Assembly (NCBI GenBank): GCA_030512335.1
Contig: JAULSU010000004.1
Location: forward strand, 4,092,001-4,156,000
DNA: 64,000 nt
Source: Immersiella caudata
Taxonomy: Eukaryota > Ascomycota > Sordariomycetes > Sordariales > Lasiosphaeriaceae
Direction: 5' to 3'
The notes under the pieces were generated by a model. That model searched no databases. It was not told the origin of the DNA and saw only the letters and a program-made list of their open reading frames with translations. Shown here in pieces: positions 56,802 to 64,000 of this stretch; the stretch's first letter is position 1; each line of letters starts with the position of its first letter. The position numbers and the translations under genes were made by a program.

Positions 56802-59445
56802 ATGGAGAGTCACAACATGGTCCCAACACCGCACTTCCCCTTCCGCTTGACAGCCACGGGAGAGGCTGAGGCGACCATCAACGCCGCTGACAGTCACGTG
56901 CTGGAGGTGCAGGCAGTCTTGAGCCACACCCATGCTGCTGGCGGCGACGGCGACGTCCTCGCTGTCGTTCGATTCGACCGCGAGTTGGAGCCTGGCCGCG
57001 CCTGCGGAGGAAAACCGTGGTCAACCCTCCAGCTCCGCATGGCCTCAGAGAAGCTCAAGGCACTTGGTTCCGTCAAGATCAACGACATGTTCGAGCTCCG
57101 CCACCAAGAGCGTGTACGTCGCCGTCTCGGCTTCGCCCTTGTGCCTCCTGGCGTCGAGTACGTCCTGGATTTCACGCCGCCCAGTGAGGGTCCTGAGCTG
57201 GCCGACCTCACTGCCGCTCTCTGGCTCCCCAAGATGGTGAAGCTCTGGTTTCTAGCAGGCCTCTACATCCCCGAGGCGATCCTCGAGTCATCATGGCTGG
57301 AATACCACCGCAGACCCATGGGCGACAAGGCCGCTGGCGCCATTCTTACGCTCGGCCACGACGATGGCTGCAGAAACCAAGCCTGTAAGTTCATCCAACC
57401 CAAGAGGCTCCGTCGTTTTCCCTGCTAATCCCAAGGTAGGTCTTGACGACATAACGCAGTGGCGAGCTGACCCAGGTGTGCCCGGAATCTTTGACGAGGA
57501 CCCTTTCGGCGGCGGTGCAAAGTATATACTGCCGTCACGGAGGATCGAAGACTACTGCCGTATTCGCCATCGCGTCGCCATCGCGCGTTTACTTCGGGCC
57601 ATCAATGGTGAAAACCTGCTCCTCAACTCTGCCCCTCGGTTGTGGACCGTCGCCCAGGTGGCGATTCATCTTGAGGTCCCCCAGGTTGTGGTAAGTTTCT
57701 GGCTTGGTTCTTTCTTCCCCTAGCCGAGTAGACTAGCTGAAATGAAGCAGGTCGACCCCATAACCCAGTGGCTCATTGCGCCGCCAAATACGAAATTCAT
57801 CGAGATATGCCCGGAGAAAGCGTTCCAGCTGGCCTATGCTCTCAAGATACCCAGCGTTCTCATCGCCTCGTTTCGCATTCTTGTCAGCGAGCACGCAGTC
57901 GACTGTCTCGCCACACCGGCTTCTCCGAGACGTCCCCAAACAACCTGGGCGCAGCGTCAAAGAGACGACTACGGAGATTTCCCTTCTGATCCCGTGGAGT
58001 ATGCAGGCAAGGCCTTTGCAGACCGCATCTCGGGTGTTCTGTCCATGCTGCAGTCCGATCAAGCATTCAACTCTTTCAGTGTCAAAATTGGCCAGTGGGA
58101 AGCGTTGAAAAATATCGGAGCGGAAACAGAAAAGCTGCCCACACTGCCCTCTGGTACCTCCCACCCTCTAAGGACAGCGTACGTCAAATTAGCCAACGCT
58201 CTCACTGTGATCTTCCACAGAAACTTGGACGCGGCTTTGAAGGACGTGTACTTTGGTGACCATCTTATGAAACTTATGGCCGCTCAGCGAAAGCACTACA
58301 TTCCCGAAAGAGAGGGGAAGACAATTTTTTCTCTCTATCACAATCTGAATGACAAGCAGAAGGCCTTGACGTCCCTCTTCTGGTCAAGACTGAAAAACAC
58401 GGAAGCGTTCGGTTCCTTTTCCGAATCTTCTTTCCAGGGGAGAGAACTGTGGCGGGTCGCCAAGGACTTCAACACTGAGTTGAACGCTGCTCTCTCAACT
58501 GGAGCCCTCGACATCGAGTCCTTGATGAACAGTGGCGGTACAAAGAAGCCGATTTACGAGGCAACAGCTGATTTTGATCTCGCACACTTCATAGAGCAGC
58601 TCTTCTACGCCTTGCGCGCCCTCTGCGACCGCGTCCTGGACCGCGGCGCCCATGACGCCAATGTCGCTTTCTTCCTCTCCGACCACCTTCTCCTCAGCCT
58701 CAACGAGAATGAGCTAAATTATCTTCCCATTTGGGCCGATGGGCTCGACGACGGATCCGGCGGCGTCTTCCAGGACGCCATTCCTCCGGCAGAGATGGGT
58801 CCCAGTGAGCCTGGACCGGCCTACCACACTGGCTACACCGTCGGAACCGATACGACGACTGATTATGACTCCACGGCGGCGCCCTCTGACTTGGGCATCG
58901 GCGATCTCGATATCCACAGCAAGGCTGGAGACACCGTTCGCAGCATGGATGCGCAGCAGAGTGTCACCACTGGTCCCGCTCGTCACCAGGTTGTAGCGCT
59001 TTCCGAGGCTGGCTTTGAGTCGGACTCGTCCACTTTCGAAAAAGAGTACGCGGACGCTAGGTTCGCCCAGCCGGCACAGCACCAGGCTGTTGGCCAGGCG
59101 CTGGCTTCCTATGCTGAAGGAGAGGATACCGGCGATGTTGCTACAACCGCTTGCGACGAAGACGTGGCATGGAGTGACATCGGGAGTGAGATGGGCGCGG
59201 GACTTGTTGCCCCGGCAGACGGTATGGAGGTGGACGGGCACAACACCACACCCACCCATCCCGTCAACGAAACCCTCGCGACAGGTACGAATACCAATGG
59301 AGGCGGTACTGCGGCTGTAACCCAGTCTGGCATCGACGACTTCGGCCTAAGCAACGACGAGGACATGGATGGCGCTGACGACGACGATGATGACGATGAT
59401 GATGACACATCAACATTGGACGGTTCCGAATACGACTGGATCTAG
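56802..59445 (+). CDS. conserved-looking protein of unknown function, 842 aa, acidic tail
   Basis: Three exons, 56802-57384, 57440-57690 and 57751-59445; introns 57385-57439 (GTAAGT/TAG) and 57691-57750 (GTAAGT/CAG) keep frame. I do not recognise the family. The N-terminal 190 residues look like a folded domain of alternating strands and short helices (VLAVVRFDRELEPGRACGG, LGFALVPPGVEYVLDFTPP, LWFLAGLYIPEAILESSWL). The central part is helical (YCRIRHRVAIARLLRAINGE, AFQLAYALKIPSVLIASFRI, LVSEHAVDCL). The block LDDITQW at the start of exon 2 recurs as VDPITQW at the start of exon 3. The C-terminal third is Ser/Thr/Asp-rich and ends in a run of nine or more Asp before TSTLDGSEYDWI. No signal peptide or membrane span. 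It is convergent with TAP42, 830 bp between stop codons. A nuclear or cytosolic scaffold role is possible but unsupported. Confidence 0.85.
59377..59406 (+). repeat. GAY trinucleotide repeat encoding poly-Asp
   Basis: Ten consecutive GAC/GAT codons near the 3' end of the 842-aa gene. It is a mixed-codon run, so it is less prone to slippage than a pure repeat. Confidence 0.85.
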
Positions 59446-60277
59446 TTGGATGAAACCCGCCTGATCAGCGCCCGGGACACGATCGATTGGGATTACCACA
59501 CGACTTCTTCTTTTCAAACCTTCGTTTGACCCATCTACGAAACAGAGAAGGAATGGGCGTCACGAAACAACATCAACGACTTACGGCCGGAGAATCCAGA
59601 TTTGGAGTTGGACTTGGGGTCGATAGCTTCATCTCCTAACTGCATGAGTGGTTGGCGCGATTTTCCTTTACATGCGCTGTGTTTTCATTGGTTTCTTCAG
59701 CTAGGGACATAAAAGCGAGGAAGGGAGCAAATGGTATCACTGACGGGAATGGAATAGGCTGGGCGGCGCTGGTTTTGTTTTGCGTGGGTTCAGCGAGATA
59801 CTATGACAATACGCAGCGGACTATGCCTTACTTGCTATGTGACTTTTTTGCCGCCAGAGTTGTGTTTCAATGTTGATGGATGCACAATGTAGAATGTTTC
59901 TAGCTAAATTACCGGTCGATTGGATACCCGTTCAAACCAGGTTTGTGTTGGGTATGAGATGGTTTGATATTGGACAGTTCAATGTTTGAATTGGATCAGC
60001 TATTGGTTCTGGGTAGTTTTATTGCGGATTCTAGTTGCAGTCTGAGAGATTCATGTCGATAGTCTCATTCTCTTTCTTGGATACACCACTCAAATGCACA
60101 GGGGCTTGAATGTATGGCAAAACAATTGCTGCTATTGTGGCAACCGCACAAGCTCGTCAGTTCTGGCTTCTTATCTGCCCCATTCTTCCTACTTAGGCCC
60201 CGTCTCAGAATACCGGAGTCGGCATTGGCGACACTAGAGTACGTTTTATTTCTAATCTTACACTCCAAACCCCGTCT
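59446..60277. other. convergent 3' region between the 842-aa gene and TAP42
   Basis: 830 bp, AT-richer than the flanking genes, with repeated TTTGATATTGG/GTTTGAATTGG-like segments around 59960-60010. It is expected to hold both transcript ends. No coding signal. Confidence 0.45.
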
Positions 60278-61390
60278 TCACCCCCGATTCAGTGTATTCC
60301 CACTCCCTCTGTGGTTTGCCTCCTTAAACTCATCCCACTCTCTGGCCTTCATCGTCTCCGCATCCGCCTTCTCGTAATTATCCTCATCCGGCTCCGGCTG
60401 TCTCCCGCTCGCCTCTCCACCCCCCTCAATAATCCCACCCCTTCTCCTCTCCTCCTCCAGATACTCATCAATCGTCATGGTCGGCAAGTTATGCCCCGGT
60501 CTAAACACCCCGTTCGCCAACTCCTGCCTATTCCCCAACAACGTAAACGGCTGCAACGGTTTCCCCTGCTTCGTCAGCAGCGGACCGCCCATCACGCTCT
60601 GCAGCCTCCTCAGCGGCTGATCTAGCCTCTCCGAGTACCCATCCTTCTCCCCCGCCCCTGCCCCTGCCCCCGCCGCTCTGCGTCTCGCATCCTCTTCCGC
60701 CTCCTGCCCCGCCCCCGGCAGAAGCGGCTCGGGCGCCTCCCCGAGCACATCCCACTCCCTATTCAGCCCCTCCAGCGCTTGAAACGCCATGTGTGTGTTA
60801 AACGCAAGGTTTGCCAAATGCGTTTGCCGAACCACCTCTTCATCCCCGCCGTCTGCACCGTTGCCGTACTCGGGCCGTTTCCGCAGGAACTCTAACCTAC
60901 TTCGAAGCTCCTTTTCGGCTTTGAGATTTGCGATCTTGGCATTCCGGCGCAACGCAGGGTCGGAGGTAGACGCTACGACGAACTCCAGCGGGGAATCGGT
61001 ATACCGCTCTAGGAGCTTCTTGTATTGGGGTGTAAGCAAGTCGTAGCTGTCGTTGAGATGGAGGTAGCGCTCGTAGGCGTCGCGCGCGGCGGTGAGGAGG
61101 CGTTTTCGGCCCGATAGAGAGGGTGCGGGGAGGCGTTGGGTGAGCTCGGCGACGTGGAAGTGGGTGAGGAGGTAGGGGAGGTGTGACGTGGAGAGGTCCT
61201 CGAGGGTTTCGTTGGGACTGAAGAGAGAGAGAGAGGAGATGAGGTCGAGGGACTTTTGGTAGGCTTGAAGAGCGGAGGAGGCGGCGGAGTGATATTCGGG
61301 GGAGTTGGGGGCGTAGCGCGCGGATTCAATGGCGAGACGCTCTTCTTCGGCGGAGGAGAAAAGCTCCTTGAGCGTGGGGTTGTCGTCCAT
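60278..61390 (-). CDS. tap42: TAP42/alpha4, TOR-controlled regulator of PP2A-type phosphatases
   Basis: Single-exon 370-aa protein. In yeast, Tap42 binds PP2A and Sit4 catalytic subunits under TORC1 control and so governs nitrogen-responsive GATA factors. The N-terminal two thirds is the helical 14-3-3-like alpha4 fold: TLKELFSSAEEERLAIESAR, LQAYQKSLDLISSLSLFSPNE, ISTEHLPYLL-type segment STSHLPYLLTHFHVAELTQR, ARDAYERYLHLNDSYDLLT, RRNAKIANLKAEKELRSRLE (the basic stretch implicated in phosphatase binding), and HLANLAFNTHMAFQALEGLN. A Gly/Ala-rich insert (AAGAGAGAGEKDG) follows. The C-terminus carries the family signature LLTKQGKPLQPFTLL, GHNLPTMTIDEYLEEERRRG and DEDNYEKADAETMKAREWDEFKEANHRGSGN. 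Yeast Tap42 is 366 aa. A triple GATAAG cluster lies about 180-200 bp upstream of the start. Confidence 0.95.
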   Translation of the reverse strand: MDDNPTLKELFSSAEEERLAIESARYAPNSPEYHSAASSALQAYQKSLDLISSLSLFSPNETLEDLSTSHLPYLLTHFHVAELTQRLPAPSLSGRKRLLTAARDAYERYLHLNDSYDLLTPQYKKLLERYTDSPLEFVVASTSDPALRRNAKIANLKAEKELRSRLEFLRKRPEYGNGADGGDEEVVRQTHLANLAFNTHMAFQALEGLNREWDVLGEAPEPLLPGAGQEAEEDARRRAAGAGAGAGEKDGYSERLDQPLRRLQSVMGGPLLTKQGKPLQPFTLLGNRQELANGVFRPGHNLPTMTIDEYLEEERRRGGIIEGGGEASGRQPEPDEDNYEKADAETMKAREWDEFKEANHRGSGNTLNRG

Positions 61391-61566
61391 AGCTCGTATA
61401 GTGGGTTGTGGTACAGTTTGGAAAGGGATATAATGTCTCTTGGGCGCTGATTTCGGGAGAGGGCTGGCGGTCTAGGTTCTGCTCTGCAAATTGGGGAGAA
61501 CGAAGCCGTTGGAGATGGTTGCGTCGACGAGGGGCAGCTTGGTGGGGACTTGCCCCACTGCCAGTG

Positions 61567-61587
61567 CTTATCTTATCTAATCTTATC
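61567..61587 (-). promoter_or_regulatory. cluster of three GATAAG sites upstream of TAP42
   Basis: On the plus strand CTTATC occurs at 61567-61572, 61572-61577 and 61582-61587, i.e. three GATAAG elements on the minus strand within 21 bp. They lie 177-197 bp upstream of the TAP42 ATG and are in the orientation of that gene. HGATAR, especially in pairs, is the known binding site of nitrogen GATA factors (AreA/NIT2 type). Confidence 0.6.
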
Positions 61588-62510
61588 AGATCATCAGCGG
61601 CCAAGTATCGCCAACGCCCAGGTGACAGCTGGACGTTTACCTGACAATGGAGCTGACGAGATATTGGGTATTTCTTCTGTTCTATCTGGCTTCTAGTACG
61701 ATGAAGTGGATAAGAATGTTCAAAGAGGTCAGCCTTGAAGTGGGAAGTTTACGTTCAGAGGCTCACCTCTGCCCCTGACGACAGCCTCAATATCTTGTTC
61801 AGACAGAAGCCGATAATTTGAGCACCTAGGCTTCCAGCCTTCTGAGTTGGAGTACTAGGGGCTGTTGATCAAGGCACTAGTATGGGAGGAGTGCTACAGG
61901 AAGTTTCTGCAGCTTCACTGACAACCCCAATCTCGACATGTCAGCTATCAACAGAGCCTTATCAATATTTAAACCCCGAAATCTGCGTTCGTAGGTGTCT
62001 CGGTTCTACCGTAAATGCATAGCATTGGCCAGGTCAAATATTTAAGCCTATTCAACTAGAATTCTCGTAAGGCGATCGATTCCTTTTTCCATTCCCGACA
62101 CCCGGCTAACGAAGGAGTTCTGTTGGCCTCCCGGAGACCATCAGACGGCCGCAATCTTCAAGCTGTGTAGCGCGCGAAGCGCAGCCCTCAAGCATCACAG
62201 ATGCTCAAAACCGAAAGCTGCAGACGCCAGGCTCCTTGGTAGGCTTCGTGGCGAGTTTGCGGTCTCAGAAGGAGAGCCTTGTCGCGAAATGGCGTTCGCC
62301 ATTGTCGCACAGAAGCAGGACGACCCAGTAAACAAACACCATGCTGTCTCCATCACCGATGCATAATGCAACATATCACTTCACATCGGATGCCTCTCCA
62401 TCCAGCCCAGCTTCCGCAGGCGACGGCTATCGTGGCCAGCTTGATACTGGTCCGCAGCAGCTGAAGGGGCCGCAAGGCAAGGCCGTAGGTATAGGAGGTG
62501 TTTTAACAGC

Positions 62511-62518
62511 TATAAAAG
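62511..62518 (+). promoter_or_regulatory. TATA box of the secreted-protein gene
   Basis: TATAAAAG lies 115 bp before the ATG at 62626, with a CT-rich stretch and CCACTGGCC-CTCTCC between them. This is the clearest canonical TATA element in the window and fits a regulated, strongly expressed small secreted protein gene. Confidence 0.7.
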
Positions 62519-62625
62519 GAGCGAGAAGAACTATCTATCGACCCTGATGACACCCAGAGCCTGTAACCCTTCCACTGGCCCTCTCCATTCTCCAGCAAGG
62601 ACACAACAAGACACTCAACACCATC

Positions 62626-63118
62626 ATGTTCTCCTATCAACTCACTCTCACCACCTTGGCCTGCCACATCCTCCTCACCCTGGGCGCCCCCACGGTGCTG
62701 GATGATCGCTGCCCCAAGGCAAAGGTGAGAATTTGCGACAGCACCAACTTCCGCGGCGATTGTAAGAGCATCGAGGTCGAACTGGAGAAATGTGGTATGT
62801 TGTCTTTCCCAAACCGGCGTGGTGGGCTCACGGGACCTAACGAGAGATCGGCTTCAGTCAAGGTGGAAAAGGCCTGGAACGACCGTATCAGCTCGATCGA
62901 AAATATGAGCAGAGCTGCCTTCAACTGCCAATGGTTCCTGTACGTGACCTGTTTTGGGTTTTGTGGTTTCCTTCAGAAGCTAACTTCATTTCTTGTGACT
63001 TAGTGATGGTAAGTGTGAAGGCGACTGGTACGGCAATCAGAATGATGGTGATCTTGGTGATGGAAATGGCAAGTTTGATGAGTCCATCAGTGCATACAAG
63101 TGCGCCCCGAATGAGTGA
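62626..63118 (+). CDS. small secreted cysteine-containing protein, possibly beta/gamma-crystallin-like
   Basis: Exons 62626-62939 and 63004-63118 give 142 aa; the intron 62940-63003 (GTACGT/TAG) keeps frame, turning WF into WFLDGKCEGDWYG. Residues 1-20 form a signal peptide (MFSYQLTLTTLACHILLTLG, cleavage after GAPT or near it). Seven cysteines remain in the mature part (29, 37, 46, 56, 101, 109, 138). The pattern CDSTNFRGDCKSIEV, with a later DRISSIENMS, recalls beta/gamma-crystallin-like domains of small fungal secreted proteins; this is an inference from pattern only. A Gly/Asp/Asn-rich loop (GNQNDGDLGDGNG, residues 115-127) might bind Ca2+. A second consensus donor GTAAGT lies 5 bases into exon 2 and might give alternative splicing. 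It is convergent with the RING-finger gene. Confidence 0.8.
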
Positions 63119-63267
63119 GATATTAAGGGTGCATTGTCAAGATGTACCAGTTGTTATTCACTATTACTGTAGAGAGCTAAAACTTATGGGGAAATCTGAA
63201 CAGATAAATTTTATATTTCGAGCAAATGTAGTCACAAGTTCTGAATATGATAACAATGGTCGTGGGA

Positions 63268-63801
63268 TTACCACCCTGGGTGTTGGTCTCCGACAAAGGA
63301 GCGCATCACGCTATCCATATGTCGTCTTTTTGCCTCCTTTTGGCCTTCTGGAGCTTCTACCAAGTCCTTGCGGAGTTCCTGATAAAGGCTATATGCAGTT
63401 CTCCGGTCGGTCAATTTCCTGCAGGGTGGGCACTGGTCTTGAATTTTGCCACCCTTTGGAATCGTCCCTGGGGCTCCAAAGATATCATCAGCTGTGAGAA
63501 TATAGGGCAACACAGGGTGCTTGCACAACTCATGCTTTAGGCTTAGACGACACTTGGGGCATTGGAGGTTTGTGTTCAACCATATGGCGATGCAGTCAAT
63601 ACAGAACAAGTGGCCGCAAGGCAGCAAGGCAGGGTTCTCATACTCGCCCACTACAGGATCGCCAGTTTCCCCTCTTCGAGGGAACGGCTTAAGCTTGACG
63701 TCCTGGCAGATGGGACAAACTATGTACTTCTTCTCTTGGAGAAATGTCTCCTTGGGATCCGGGGCGTAGTTTGAGATGTGCTCTGAACAACCGTCGGCCA
63801 T
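63268..63801 (-). CDS. RING-finger protein (putative E3 ubiquitin ligase)
   Basis: Single frame of 177 aa. A C3HC4-type RING is complete: C29-x2-C32, a 29-residue spacer, C62-x-H64-x2-C67-x2-C70, then C81-x2-C84 (CPIC ... PCGHLFCIDCIAIWL ... QCPKC). The arrangement around IAIWL is characteristic of the E2-binding helix. The C-terminal part (EAPEGQKEAKRRHMDSV) is charged, without other domain. It is short for an E3, so a further exon downstream is possible, but the frame has a clean stop. Such lone-RING proteins are common in fungal genomes and substrates cannot be guessed. The stop is 150 bp from the stop of the secreted-protein gene (convergent). Confidence 0.8.
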   Translation of the reverse strand: MADGCSEHISNYAPDPKETFLQEKKYIVCPICQDVKLKPFPRRGETGDPVVGEYENPALLPCGHLFCIDCIAIWLNTNLQCPKCRLSLKHELCKHPVLPYILTADDIFGAPGTIPKGGKIQDQCPPCRKLTDRRTAYSLYQELRKDLVEAPEGQKEAKRRHMDSVMRSFVGDQHPGW

Positions 63802-64000
63802 CTTTTACAGTAACTAATTTCAGACAATCGACCGTTGCAGTAGCCTTTAAGCCAATAGGGAGACCTCAACGCAACAAGAGGGGAGAAAGTTCGGTGCCGT
63901 AGGTCCTCGATGCCGTCAATTATCCGGCGCCCAATCCTTTTATCGGAATCTCTTCCACAGAGAAACAATGCGCTTGTGTGTTGTGAGAACAAAGGCACAC
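63802..64000. other. upstream flank of the RING-finger gene
   Basis: Last 199 bp of the window. It presumably carries promoter and 5' leader of the RING gene; no clear TATA or coding signal. Confidence 0.4.

Larger units (their letters stand above)
61391..62625. other. divergent promoter region between TAP42 and the secreted-protein gene
   Basis: 1.2 kb between divergent start codons. Two elements stand out and are listed separately: the GATAAG cluster on the TAP42 side and a TATA box on the secreted-protein side. The middle part is plain intergenic sequence. Confidence 0.5.

Overview
This window is nuclear DNA from a filamentous ascomycete, most likely a Sordariomycete (Sordariales / Chaetomiaceae type). 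The reasons are intron-rich but compact genes (introns mostly 50-80 bp with GT(A/G)AGT donors, CTAAC/CTGAC-like branch points and YAG acceptors), GC-rich third codon positions, long intergenic regions, intron-containing tRNA genes and a gene set typical of Pezizomycotina: a Zn2Cys6 regulator, a fused pyrABCN gene and a Yvc1-type TRP channel. Gene models below were built by hand by joining open frames across splice signals and checking phase; none was verified by transcript or database search.

Layout. 1-2348: no gene seen. 2349-4780 (-): Zn2Cys6 transcription factor. 4.8-11.1 kb: about 6 kb without a supportable gene. 11099-12518 (-): secreted lactonase-fold beta-propeller protein. 14009-19944 (-): IML1 (SEACIT/GATOR1), divergent from 21288-22916 (+), a vacuolar-type zinc transporter. 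25972-29679 (+): LST4/folliculin-interacting-like protein. 30231-30458 (-): two intron-containing tRNA genes. 31989-33245 (-) and 33596-35307 (+): HGH1 and ENP1/bystin, divergent across 350 bp. 38029-39147 (+): PCL-type cyclin. 40271-47100 (-): pyrABCN (glutaminase-CPSase-dead DHOase-ATCase). 49470-53313 (+): TRP/Yvc1 channel. 53917-54364 (-): a small two-exon gene for a 71-aa membrane-type protein, not visible as a long open frame. 56802-59445 (+): an 842-aa protein of unknown function. 60278-61390 (-): TAP42. 62626-63118 (+): small secreted cysteine-containing protein. 63268-63801 (-): RING-finger protein.

How the genes relate. Four genes belong to nutrient/TORC1 biology: IML1 (negative regulator of TORC1), an LST4-like folliculin-complex subunit, TAP42 (TOR-controlled phosphatase regulator) and the TORC1-connected pyrimidine enzyme pyrABCN. 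HGH1 and ENP1 both serve the translation machinery and share one promoter region. The zinc transporter and TRP channel are vacuolar ion proteins, the same compartment where IML1 and LST4 complexes act. This is eukaryotic housekeeping sequence; I see no transposon, CRISPR or viral element. The points most worth a second look are the reading-frame break in IML1, the small 71-aa gene with a hairpin at its stop codon, the triple GATAAG cluster upstream of TAP42, the degenerate-looking tRNA pair, the perfect 24-bp palindrome in the TRP coding region and the overlapping upstream ORF of the cyclin gene.
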